Assembly (NCBI GenBank): GCA_045543615.1
Contig: JAZPXL010000007.1
Coordinates: forward strand, 57,151 to 121,150
DNA: 64,000 bases
Direction of reading: 5' to 3'
Origin: CAG-390 sp045543615
GTDB lineage: Bacteria; Bacillota; Clostridia; Oscillospirales; CAG-272
Shown: positions 51,143-59,419 of the stretch, piece after piece
How the letters are laid out: each line of letters starts with the position of its first letter
How positions within the stretch are numbered: the stretch's first letter is position 1
Position numbers and translations under genes: made by a program
The notes under the pieces: model-generated
The model's input: only the letters and a program-made list of their open reading frames with translations
Database searches by the model: none
What the model was told of the DNA's origin: nothing

Positions 51143-51439
51143 ATGAAATTATTTGACTTTACAAAGAACAACGAATGCCGCAGTATAATTCAAATTAAGG
51201 GAGACATAAGGAGCGTGCAAGGGGAGGACGTATATTATCGTCTATATGAAGTGAGAAAGGGAGCTATAAAAAGCTACGCAATTAATATCTGTTGTGGGCC
51301 TGAGAGCGAGATCTGCTCCTTTGGCACAGATAGGGCTGCAGTATTTGCAATTTATAGGAAGATTGTAAGAGGTGCCGTTACACCGACAACTCTGAAGGAG
51401 ATAGCAGAAGATTATTTCGCAGAAAAACGATACAGTTGA
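51143..51439 (+). CDS. Small DUF6514-like protein
   Basis: 98 aa. It has a beta-rich head (YYRLYEVRKGAIKSYAINICC) and an ending of AVFAIYRKIVRGAVTPTTLKEIAEDYF, resembling DUF6514 proteins of Clostridia (V-x-P-x-x-L-x-x-V-x-D-F). Function unknown. RBS AAGGAGG. It sits between the empty AT-rich gap and nrdR. Confidence 0.65.
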   Translation: MKLFDFTKNNECRSIIQIKGDIRSVQGEDVYYRLYEVRKGAIKSYAINICCGPESEICSFGTDRAAVFAIYRKIVRGAVTPTTLKEIAEDYFAEKRYS

Positions 51440-51565
51440 GTGCAGAGATCGTGAGAAAAGAGAATTATTGTCTATGCTCTTTACAAATTGAAAAAAATGT
51501 GGTATTATATATAGAGGCAAAAGTTGCCAACATCAATTATTTCTAAACACGAGAGGAATCAGAGT

Positions 51566-52024
51566 ATGAAATGCCCCGCTTGCGGTTGCCTTGAAAGCAA
51601 GGTTATCGATTCAAGACAAAATGTAGAAGGAAACAATATACGACGCAGAAGAGAATGCCTCAGCTGCCAGAGAAGATTTACAACTTTTGAGGTTATTGAA
51701 TCTGTGCAGATAATTGTGCTTAAAAAAGATGGCACAAAAGAGCTGTTCGATCCCTCAAAGCTCCTCTCGGGACTTCTGAAGGCTTGCCAGAAGCGTCCTG
51801 TTAATGCTGAGACGATAGCTTTTGAAATCGAAGCTGAGCTTCAGAATTCACTTCGCAGAGAGGTTACATCTACTGACATAGGTGAGATGGTAATGCGCAA
51901 GCTAAAAGTTGCTGACGATGTAGCTTATGTGCGCTTTGCGAGTGTGTACAGAGAGTTTAAGGATATTGAAACATTTATTCGTGAACTTAACGATATTCGC
52001 AACAACGAGGGCGAGTCTGAATAA
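51566..52024 (+). CDS. nrdR: Transcriptional repressor NrdR
   Basis: 152 aa from ATG 51566 with GAGAGGA upstream. N-terminal zinc ribbon CPACGCLESKVIDSR...CLSCQRRFTTFE, then an ATP-cone (about 48-136; VLKKDGTKELFDPSKLLSGLLKAC). It senses ATP/dATP and represses ribonucleotide reductase genes. No nrd gene is in the window. A terminator follows at 52047-52083. Confidence 0.95.
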   Translation: MKCPACGCLESKVIDSRQNVEGNNIRRRRECLSCQRRFTTFEVIESVQIIVLKKDGTKELFDPSKLLSGLLKACQKRPVNAETIAFEIEAELQNSLRREVTSTDIGEMVMRKLKVADDVAYVRFASVYREFKDIETFIRELNDIRNNEGESE

Positions 52025-52046
52025 GCGCAATTTTATATACACAAAC

Positions 52047-52083
52047 GAAAATAAAGCCGGTATGTACACTCGGCTTTATTTTC
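52047..52083 (+). terminator. nrdR terminator
   Basis: 13-bp stem GAAAATAAAGCCG (52047-52059) and its complement (52071-52083), followed by ATTTTTG. Confidence 0.8.
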
Positions 52084-52150
52084 ATTTTTGAGAAAAACTT
52101 TACTTGTAAAGAAAAATATTTAAATAAGTCTTTTTTTCTTCTATTTTTTG

Positions 52151-52190
52151 TGCTATAATATAAGCTGAACGAAATTGTTCTTGAAAGGAG
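52151..52190 (+). promoter_or_regulatory. Extended -10 promoter and RBS of pyk
   Basis: TGCTATAAT (52151-52159), then GAAAGGAG, 13 nt before the ATG. Confidence 0.6.
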
Positions 52191-52203
52191 CTAAATATAT
52201 ATT

Positions 52204-53616
52204 ATGAGAAAAACCAAGATTGTTTGCTCGATAGGCCCTGCCAGCGAGAGCGAAGAGGTTTTGATTGGGCTTTGCAAGGCGGGAATGAATGTTGCAAGAT
52301 TTAATTTTTCACACGGAACATACGAAGAGCATCAGAGAAGATTTGACGTCCTTAAAAAAGTAAGAAAAACTCTTGGCCTTCCTATCGCTATTATGCTTGA
52401 CACCAAGGGACCTGAATATAGAATTAAGACATTCAAAGATGGCGCAATCGAACTTTCGGACGGCGACAGCTTTACATTTACAACAGACGATGTTGAGGGA
52501 GATAACACCATAGTTTCTGTTACATACAAGAACCTCCACGAAGAACTTGAGGCTGGTGATAGAATCCTTCTTAACAACGGTCTTTTGCTTTTTGATGTCG
52601 TCAGCATTGAAGGTCATAATATTAACTGCAAGGTTGTGTGTGGTGGAGAGCTCAGCAACAGAAAGAGTATGAGCTTTGGAGGCAAGGTGCTTAAGCAGGT
52701 TTACCTTTCTGAGCAGGACAAGGCTGACATTCTTTTTGGAGTTCAGAACGGAATTGACTATATTGCTTGCTCCTTTGTTTCCTGTAAGCAGGATCTTATT
52801 GACGTTGCAGAATATCTCGAAGAGATTGGTGCTAACCACATTGAGCTTATTGCAAAAATTGAGAATCAGTCCGGTGTTGACAATATCGAGGAGATCTGTG
52901 AGCATTGTGACGGAATTATGGTTGCAAGAGGAGATATGGGTGTTGAAGTTCCTTTCGATCAGCTCCCTGCAATCCAGAAGGAGCTTATCACAAAGTGCAG
53001 AATGCTTGGTAAGAGAGTTATCACTGCAACAGAAATGCTTGAGTCTATGATTCACAACCCCAGACCCACAAGAGCCGAGATTTCCGATGTTGCGAATGCT
53101 GTTTATGATGGCACAAGCGCTATTATGCTTTCAGGTGAGACTGCTGCCGGCGAATATCCGGTTCTTACTGTTCAGACGATGGCAAAGATTGCTGAAACTG
53201 CTGAAAGTAATATTGATTATGCTTCAAGATTTTATAGCTCTGCTTTCAAGATTAAAAATTCAGTCGATGCTATTTCTCACGCAACCTGCGCCATGTCCAT
53301 TGATATCAATGCAAAGGCTATCGTAGCTTGCTCGCTTTCCGGTATGACAGCAAGACTTGTTTCTCGTTTCCGTGCTCCCGGCCCGATTATTGGACTTACA
53401 ACGGATGAGAACACCTGGCGCAAGCTTGCGCTCTCTTGGGGCGTTATTCCCGTTATGTGCGAAACCTATAATTCTACCGACGTTCTTTTCTATATTGCAA
53501 AGAAGACAGCGGCAGAGGGACTCGGTCTTAAGAAGGGTGACAAAATTGTTATAACCGGTGGAGATACAACGGGCAAATCCGGCAACACAAATCTTATTAA
53601 GGTTGAAGAGATTTAA
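52204..53616 (+). CDS. pyk: Pyruvate kinase
   Basis: 470 aa without the extra C-terminal PEP-utiliser domain that many Bacilli have. MRKTKIVCSIGPASES start, NFSHGTYEEHQRR, LDTKGPEYR (substrate site), catalytic IAKIENQSGVDN, GVEVPFDQLPAIQKELI, TATEMLESMI, and the allosteric C-domain near GDTTGKSGNTNLIKV. Glycolytic PEP + ADP to pyruvate + ATP. Convergent with pckG, which runs the PEP-oxaloacetate step. Confidence 0.97.
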   Translation: MRKTKIVCSIGPASESEEVLIGLCKAGMNVARFNFSHGTYEEHQRRFDVLKKVRKTLGLPIAIMLDTKGPEYRIKTFKDGAIELSDGDSFTFTTDDVEGDNTIVSVTYKNLHEELEAGDRILLNNGLLLFDVVSIEGHNINCKVVCGGELSNRKSMSFGGKVLKQVYLSEQDKADILFGVQNGIDYIACSFVSCKQDLIDVAEYLEEIGANHIELIAKIENQSGVDNIEEICEHCDGIMVARGDMGVEVPFDQLPAIQKELITKCRMLGKRVITATEMLESMIHNPRPTRAEISDVANAVYDGTSAIMLSGETAAGEYPVLTVQTMAKIAETAESNIDYASRFYSSAFKIKNSVDAISHATCAMSIDINAKAIVACSLSGMTARLVSRFRAPGPIIGLTTDENTWRKLALSWGVIPVMCETYNSTDVLFYIAKKTAAEGLGLKKGDKIVITGGDTTGKSGNTNLIKVEEI

Positions 53617-53633
53617 TTATCAACTTAATACAT

Positions 53634-53667
53634 AAAGACAGCCACCGCTTTCGCGGTGGCTGTCTTT
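53634..53667. terminator. Shared terminator of pyk and pckG
   Basis: Perfect 15-bp stem (53634-53648, 53653-53667) with loop TTTC. Confidence 0.88.
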
Positions 53668-53685
53668 AAAATTTTTAAATAAAGC

Positions 53686-55467
53686 TTATGCTCTGAGTCT
53701 TGCTTCAAGGGCAGCGAGCTCTTCCTTAAGCTCGGCTGGAACTCTTTCGCCAACAAATGCATAGAACTCTTTGATATTTTCAACGTCTTCAAGCCAGGAT
53801 GCTGTGTCAACTGTGAGCAGCTCACGGATTGTGTCGATAGTAACATCGGAGAGTCCTTCGATGTTGATGTCCTCAGCCTTAGGAACAAAGCCAATGGGAG
53901 TTTCAACTGCATCAACCTTGTCCTCGCAGCGAGCGAGAATCCAGTCAAGAACACGGAGGTTGTCGCCGAATCCGGGCCAAATGAAGTGGCCTTCGTCATC
54001 GGTACGGAACCAGTTAACGTGGAAGATCTTGGGAGCGTTGGGAATTACCTTGCCCATATTGAGCCAGTGTGCCCAATAGTCACCCATATCGTATCCAACG
54101 AAGGGACGCATAGCCATAGGATCGCGACGAACTACGCCGACAGCACCTGAAGCGGCTGCCGTTGTCTCGGAAGCCATAATAGAGCCAACGAAAGTACCAT
54201 TCTGCCAGCTTGTGGACTGGTAAACCAGGGGAGCGGTCTTTGCACGTCTGCCACCGAATACGATTGCACTTACAGGAACGCCCGCGGGATTGTTGAACTC
54301 AGAAGAGAGGCAGGGGCAGTTCTTTGCAAGAGCTGTGAAACGGCTGTTGGGATGCGCACCACAGGTTGACTTGTCCTTCTTGTCATAGAGTCTGTAATCC
54401 CACTTGTTACCCTTCCAGTCAATAGCATCAGCAGGGGGATTGTTGTCAAGGCCTTCCCACCAAACTGTATTGTTCTCGAGATTGTGAACAACATTTGTGA
54501 AGATGGTGTCTCTCATAGTTGTATGGAGAGCGTTGGGGTTGGACTTCTCGTTAGTGCCGGGAGCAACGCCGAAGAAGCCGTTCTCAGGGTTCATAGCCCA
54601 AAGTCTGCCGTCAGAACCAACACGCAGCCAAGAAATATCGTCACCTACGCACCAAACCTTGTAGCCCTTCTTTGCATAAATCTCAGGCGGAATAAGCATT
54701 GCGAGGTTTGTCTTACCACAAGCAGAGGGGAATGCAGCGCAGATATATTTTGTTTCTCCGTTAGGATACTCAACGCCGAGGATGAGCATGTGCTCAGCCA
54801 TCCAACCTTCCTTACGACCGAGGTAGGATGCAATACGGAGAGCGAAGCACTTCTTACCAAGGAGAACGTTTCCACCGTAACCGGAGTTGACAGACCAAAT
54901 GGTGTTGTCCTCAGGGAAGTGGCAGATATAACGGTTTTCCTCGTCGATGTCAGCTCTTGCGTGAAGTCCCTTGATAAAATCAGCACTATCACCAATAGCC
55001 TCAAGAACGTCAACGCCTACACGGGTCATAATAAGCATATTAAGTACAACATAGATGGAGTCTGTAAGCTCAATGCCGTACTTTGCAAAGTCAGAACCAA
55101 CGATACCCATAGAGTAGGGAATTACATACATAGTTCTGCCCTTCATAGAGCCTGTGTAAAGCTTGGACAGCTTTGCGTAGCAGTCAGCAGGTGCCATCCA
55201 GTTGTTGATATTACCTGCATCTTCCTTGTTGGTGGTGCAGATAAATGTGCGCCCCTCAACACGAGCTACGTCATTGATAGCTGTGCGATGGAGGTAGCAG
55301 TTGGGGAGAAGCTCCTCGTTGAGCTTGTACATTTCGCCTGTTGAGCAAGCTTCTGCACGGAGCTGTTCTGCCTGAGCTTCAGTACCGTCGATCCAGACAA
55401 TTCTGTCAGGCTTGGTCATAGCGGCCATTTCGTCGATCCAATTAAGGATGTACTTGTTTTTGGTCAT
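53686..55467 (-). CDS. pckG: GTP-type phosphoenolpyruvate carboxykinase
   Basis: 593 aa from ATG 55467 with AAGGAG upstream. GTP-PEPCK family: kinase-1a motif FPSACGKTNLAM, GDDISWLRVGSDGRLWAMNPE, PEDNTIWSVNSGYGGN, FGGRRAKTAPLVYQS and PMAMRPFVGYDMGDYWAHW. ATP-type PEPCK has a different P-loop wording. Interconverts oxaloacetate + GTP and PEP. Anaerobes often use it in the PEP-to-oxaloacetate direction. Promoter TTGAAA-17-TAAAAT, with a small hairpin at the start site. Confidence 0.97.
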   Translation of the reverse strand: MTKNKYILNWIDEMAAMTKPDRIVWIDGTEAQAEQLRAEACSTGEMYKLNEELLPNCYLHRTAINDVARVEGRTFICTTNKEDAGNINNWMAPADCYAKLSKLYTGSMKGRTMYVIPYSMGIVGSDFAKYGIELTDSIYVVLNMLIMTRVGVDVLEAIGDSADFIKGLHARADIDEENRYICHFPEDNTIWSVNSGYGGNVLLGKKCFALRIASYLGRKEGWMAEHMLILGVEYPNGETKYICAAFPSACGKTNLAMLIPPEIYAKKGYKVWCVGDDISWLRVGSDGRLWAMNPENGFFGVAPGTNEKSNPNALHTTMRDTIFTNVVHNLENNTVWWEGLDNNPPADAIDWKGNKWDYRLYDKKDKSTCGAHPNSRFTALAKNCPCLSSEFNNPAGVPVSAIVFGGRRAKTAPLVYQSTSWQNGTFVGSIMASETTAAASGAVGVVRRDPMAMRPFVGYDMGDYWAHWLNMGKVIPNAPKIFHVNWFRTDDEGHFIWPGFGDNLRVLDWILARCEDKVDAVETPIGFVPKAEDINIEGLSDVTIDTIRELLTVDTASWLEDVENIKEFYAFVGERVPAELKEELAALEARLRA

Positions 55468-55512
55468 TCTTTTGTTCTCCTTGATATATTTCAATATAAG
55501 TTTTTAAAGCCG

Positions 55513-55567
55513 ATTGCAGATTTATTCTGCAATTATATATTTTACTATATATTTTTCTTACTTTCAA
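55513..55567 (-). promoter_or_regulatory. pckG promoter and start-site hairpin
   Basis: Minus-strand TTGAAA (55562-55567), 17 bp, TAAAAT (55539-55544). ATTGCAGA-TTTAT-TCTGCAAT (55513-55533) is an 8-bp inverted repeat at the predicted transcription start, either an operator or a 5' mRNA hairpin. Confidence 0.6.
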
Positions 55568-55652
55568 TAGGAGCTTGTAAAAGTTACATTTTCTTAACAA
55601 GTTGACTAATTATTGAGCAAAAAAATTATGAACAATGCACATAGAAAAAATA

Positions 55653-55692
55653 CGAACAAATGTTTGATTTTGGGCTATAAATATGTTATAAT
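55653..55692 (+). promoter_or_regulatory. lexA promoter with LexA (SOS) box
   Basis: CGAAC-AAAT-GTTTG (55653-55666) differs from the Gram-positive box CGAACNNNNGTTCG by one base. It overlaps -35 TTGATT (55664-55669), 17 bp before TATAAT (55687-55692). Autorepression is expected. Confidence 0.75.
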
Positions 55693-55718
55693 TATATTAT
55701 TATGACGGAGGTGTCATT

Positions 55719-56315
55719 ATGAAGGAATTAACTTTGAGAGAAAAACAAGTATATGATTATATTAGTGAGACATTAAAGCAGAAGGGATATGCTCCAAGTG
55801 TCAGGGATGTGCGTGATGCGCTTGGCTTCAAGAGCACATCAACTGTACATATGTATATTCAGAGACTTGCTGATATGGGGCTTATAGTAAAGGATGGGGG
55901 CAAGAGCCGCGCGCTCTTTGTAGACGGAGCTACGGGCAATGATAGCGTGCCTCTGATAGGAAGAGTTACTGCAGGTAAGCCCATACTTGCAGAGCAGGAT
56001 TTTGAGGGTTACATATCATTTTCTGCCTCAAGCGTTGGATGTAGAAGAGAAAATCTATATGCTTTGCGCGTTAAAGGTGAGAGTATGAAGAACGCAGGCA
56101 TACTTGACGGAGATATTGTTATTGTCGACCGTAGAAGCTATGCGGAAAATGGCGAGATTGTCGTGGCATTACTTGAAGATGAGGCAACTGTAAAGACCTT
56201 TTATAAAGAGGATGGGCATTTCCGTCTTCAGCCACAAAACCCTGATTTTGCGCCCATCGTTGTAGAAAACGTTGAGATACTTGGCAAGGTTGTTGCTGCA
56301 CTTAGACTTTATTAA
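55719..56315 (+). CDS. lexA: SOS repressor LexA
   Basis: 198 aa. Winged helix (1-65; APSVRDVRDALGFKSTSTVHM), cleavage site A85-G86 (GRVTAGKPI), catalytic S122 (GESMKNAG) and K159 (ATVKTF), all intact. RecA-stimulated self-cleavage releases SOS genes. RBS GACGGAGG. The FtsX-type permease begins 15 bp after its stop, with no terminator between, so that transporter may be SOS-linked. Confidence 0.96.
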   Translation: MKELTLREKQVYDYISETLKQKGYAPSVRDVRDALGFKSTSTVHMYIQRLADMGLIVKDGGKSRALFVDGATGNDSVPLIGRVTAGKPILAEQDFEGYISFSASSVGCRRENLYALRVKGESMKNAGILDGDIVIVDRRSYAENGEIVVALLEDEATVKTFYKEDGHFRLQPQNPDFAPIVVENVEILGKVVAALRLY

Positions 56316-56330
56316 AATTGGTGGTCTTGA

Positions 56331-58685
56331 ATGTCAAGAAAAAGAAAGGTTGAATATATAGATCACGTCAGGGTTCGCAGAAATCCCGTCGAGATGCTCA
56401 TAGAGGCCATAAAATCTGTTTTTGGTTGGCTTTGCAGGTTCTTTGCCCCTGCTAACATTAAACACGGAATGCGTTCTGTTACATCATCGTTTCGTGAGTT
56501 TGCCGTTTTCTTTGTTGCGCTGTTTCTTGTTCAGATTGTTTTCTGGTCTTTGTTCCTTGCAACAGATTTCAGAATGCAGGCAATAAAAGATGAGGCATAT
56601 AAATCTTCAGATTATCATTTGCGCATTAATGGATTTACCAGAGATGAGTGGGCAAGTGTTGAGAGCTCAAACTTCTACGTTGCAGGCTATATGGATCCTG
56701 AGGACAGACATTATATTTCTTATAAATCAAAAGAATATGTTAACTTTGCCTCAGATACTCTCGTTTCGGTAGAGTTCTTGTTGTGTGATGATACCCCTGA
56801 GTCGCAAAGTAAGTTTTTGCAAACATATAACCTTAGTGGCTCTAATATTTCATTTGAATACAGCAGACGCGCAACTTACCTTGATGAAATAAACGCTATG
56901 CAAACGGTAAGGGTGGTTCTTATTGTTATTTCCGGGCTGTTGTCAGCTCTTGTTCTGGTCGTACTGTACAATATAAGGATCAATCACTTTAAGTTCAAAT
57001 ATGGCATATATATGTCTTTTGGCGCAGATTATGAAAAGCTGTTGCACACATCGGCGTGGGAGCTGATATCAATTTCCTTGCTGACGGGAATTCCTGCAAC
57101 TTTGATTGGCTGTCTTATTGAATTTTTGGTTGTCACAAATATAGGTTCTCAATTTGCGTTTAACCCAATAGGTCTTCTTTACTTTTTTATTTGGAATGTT
57201 TGTGTGGTACTGCTTTCTGTTTTTCCATCACTCAGAATACTTGCAGATCGCACTCCTGTATCACTTATAGTTGCAGGTGATAACTCAAACTATGTTTCAT
57301 CTCCAAAGGTTTCGTTCAGGATTTTCAGAAAGAATTATCCGGTTCATTATGAGCTTTTCGGTTTTTGGAGATTTAGGCGATACTATGTTACCTTGCTTTT
57401 GTCATCTATCTTGTTTACTTCGCTTTTTCTGTGTGGCTCGTTTGCCATTGATATGGTAAAGGAAGAAGAGAGGATGCACAGACCACAGTATTCACTCACT
57501 GCAAAGACGGGGGAGGAGATAGAAGACTACGTTCTGCTTTCAGTTATTGAGAGTGATGGTGTTCATCACGTTCTTTGGGAGAATTCAGTCTCGGCGTCAT
57601 CAGTAAGCTCATATTGCGTTCTTGATGCAAAACAACGCTCGGGAATATCTTCAAAGACTGTTAAAGCCAAACAAGACGGTAAGTACGCAGACAACAACTT
57701 TAAATATATGCTCCTTGATGACTTGTTGTGCGCTCAAGCGCAAAAGGAGGGTGCTTGGGAAATTGAGGGAGACTTAGGTAGAGTTTTGACGGAACAAAAC
57801 TGTGTTGCTGTCACAAAGTATATAAACAACAAGGAATCTCTTGGTTTTGAAGTCGGGGATGAAATCATCCTTGCTAAATTTAAAGAGTCGCTTGTGCCAA
57901 TATCATTTGATAAGCTTGACAAAAAGTATATTCTGAGTCAGCTTGTCAAAGAGGGAATTTACGATTTCTATACAGTAGAGATAGCTGCTGTTGTTGACAC
58001 TTTTGATAATGATGACGAATATTCCATAATACTTGGAGAAGAGCTGTTTAGTGAAATTGTCGGCAAACAATTAAAAACTACGATAGCTGATATATACACT
58101 GCAAGAAAACTGTCGTATGAAGAAACAGACAGGATCTTTGAGGCTATCAGAGCAAAGCTTTCAGTCTTTGACAGGGTGTCGCTAGTGGATTTAGGTGCTA
58201 ATGCAGACGAAAATATTAACGCTAAGTCAAGCTTTATTGCACCTGTTTTAACCGTTTCGGTTATTTTGCTTTTGATTTCGCCTCTTGTTTGGTTTTTCTC
58301 TCAATCTATGTTTTCGTCAAAACGCAGTGGGGAAAACGCAATATTGTCGGCGTTTGGCGCAACGGATAAACAAATCGGACAGATGTATCTATTTTCGGGT
58401 GGAGCGTTGAGCCTGCCTGCGTGTGTTGTTACGGTTTTGCTTGGCTTTGGTGTGACAAGCTTTGCTTATTGGTTGATAAATGAATTTCTGACGTCGCTGG
58501 GGCTTGGAAGCGACGCACGCTTTGTTTATGTTTTTTCAATCACGGGAGTGCTTGTTTGCATAGCTGTCTCTGTCGCAAGCGCAGTTATCTCAACATATCT
58601 GCCGTTTGTAAAATGGAAACGTGAGCGTGATAGGATAATAAAACGACACAGTGGTGATATAAGTAAGAGAGATGAGGATAAATAG
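56331..58685 (+). CDS. FtsX-type ABC transporter permease
   Basis: 784 aa. Cytoplasmic head, TM near 62-84, extracytoplasmic domain 85-190, a cluster of spans to about 305, TM near 350-372, a large extracytoplasmic domain (about 380-640), and a last trio of spans (about 645-665, 695-715, 735-760). SFGADYEKLLHTSAWE and SAFGATDKQIGQMYLFSGG are the FtsX-domain loops, present twice. MacB/BceB-like architecture, so export of, or resistance to, peptides or lipids is plausible but unproven. Its ATPase gene starts just past the stop. Confidence 0.85.
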   Translation: MSRKRKVEYIDHVRVRRNPVEMLIEAIKSVFGWLCRFFAPANIKHGMRSVTSSFREFAVFFVALFLVQIVFWSLFLATDFRMQAIKDEAYKSSDYHLRINGFTRDEWASVESSNFYVAGYMDPEDRHYISYKSKEYVNFASDTLVSVEFLLCDDTPESQSKFLQTYNLSGSNISFEYSRRATYLDEINAMQTVRVVLIVISGLLSALVLVVLYNIRINHFKFKYGIYMSFGADYEKLLHTSAWELISISLLTGIPATLIGCLIEFLVVTNIGSQFAFNPIGLLYFFIWNVCVVLLSVFPSLRILADRTPVSLIVAGDNSNYVSSPKVSFRIFRKNYPVHYELFGFWRFRRYYVTLLLSSILFTSLFLCGSFAIDMVKEEERMHRPQYSLTAKTGEEIEDYVLLSVIESDGVHHVLWENSVSASSVSSYCVLDAKQRSGISSKTVKAKQDGKYADNNFKYMLLDDLLCAQAQKEGAWEIEGDLGRVLTEQNCVAVTKYINNKESLGFEVGDEIILAKFKESLVPISFDKLDKKYILSQLVKEGIYDFYTVEIAAVVDTFDNDDEYSIILGEELFSEIVGKQLKTTIADIYTARKLSYEETDRIFEAIRAKLSVFDRVSLVDLGANADENINAKSSFIAPVLTVSVILLLISPLVWFFSQSMFSSKRSGENAILSAFGATDKQIGQMYLFSGGALSLPACVVTVLLGFGVTSFAYWLINEFLTSLGLGSDARFVYVFSITGVLVCIAVSVASAVISTYLPFVKWKRERDRIIKRHSGDISKRDEDK

Positions 58686-58686
58686 A

Positions 58687-59379
58687 ATGGATGAAAGACG
58701 CATTGTCCTTGAAACAAGGGATGTTATAAAGCAATACAAGCAATATGATACAGTTGTTACTGCGGTAGATCGTGCAAATATCCAGATTTTTGATGGCGAA
58801 ATGGTTGCAATCATTGGCGCATCGGGTTCAGGCAAGAGTACTTTTTTGCATCTGTGCGCAGGTCTTGACAGACCTAATGCCGGCAAGATAATTATTCGTG
58901 GGAATGAGCTTACGGAGATGACGGCAGATGAGCTTGGAAACTTCAGAGGAAATTTTCTCGGTATGATTTTTCAGAATCATAATCTCATCCCACAGTTCAC
59001 AGCACTTGAAAATATTCTAATTCCTACTCTTATGTGCAACAAGGCTAATCACAGCTACGAGGAGCATTTCAAAAAGCTTGTCTCAACGCTCGGAATTGCG
59101 GACAGGCTTCACCACCTCCCAAGCGAGCTTTCCGGTGGACAACAACAAAGGGTTGCGATTGCACGCGCTCTAATCAACAGACCTCAGGTTGTTTTTGCAG
59201 ATGAGCCGACGGGCAACCTCGACAGAAAAAATGCTGATGAGGTACTTGATCTTTTGATTGCAACCAAAAATGAGTTTAATCAAACTCTTCTTATTGTTAC
59301 TCACGATATGTCGATTGCACAGAAGGCGGACAGAATTTTCGTTATGGACAACGGTGTTTTGTCACCTTACAGAAAATGA
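58687..59379 (+). CDS. ABC transporter ATP-binding protein (LolD/MacB-like)
   Basis: 230 aa from ATG 58687, one base after the permease stop; ATG 58672 inside the permease is possible. Walker A GASGSGKSTF, Q-loop FQNHNLIP, signature LSGGQQQRVAIARAL, Walker B VVFADEPTGNLDR, H-loop THDMS. Partner of the FtsX-type permease. Third gene downstream of lexA. Confidence 0.92.
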   Translation: MDERRIVLETRDVIKQYKQYDTVVTAVDRANIQIFDGEMVAIIGASGSGKSTFLHLCAGLDRPNAGKIIIRGNELTEMTADELGNFRGNFLGMIFQNHNLIPQFTALENILIPTLMCNKANHSYEEHFKKLVSTLGIADRLHHLPSELSGGQQQRVAIARALINRPQVVFADEPTGNLDRKNADEVLDLLIATKNEFNQTLLIVTHDMSIAQKADRIFVMDNGVLSPYRK

Positions 59380-59386
59380 ACTAAAT

Positions 59387-59413
59387 GAGCCGACGAATTA
59401 CATTCGTCGGCTC
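59387..59413. terminator. Hairpin terminator between convergent genes
   Basis: 12-bp stem GAGCCGACGAAT (59387-59398) and its complement (59402-59413), T-tract TGTTTTT after it. Confidence 0.8.
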
Positions 59414-59419
59414 TGTTTT

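Noticed and set aside
52309..53055. 248-codon minus-strand frame
   Set aside because: Antisense shadow of pyk.
54484..55344. 286-codon open frame on the plus strand
   Set aside because: Antisense shadow of pckG; composition (Cys/Thr/Val-rich) and lack of RBS are typical of codon-bias artefacts.
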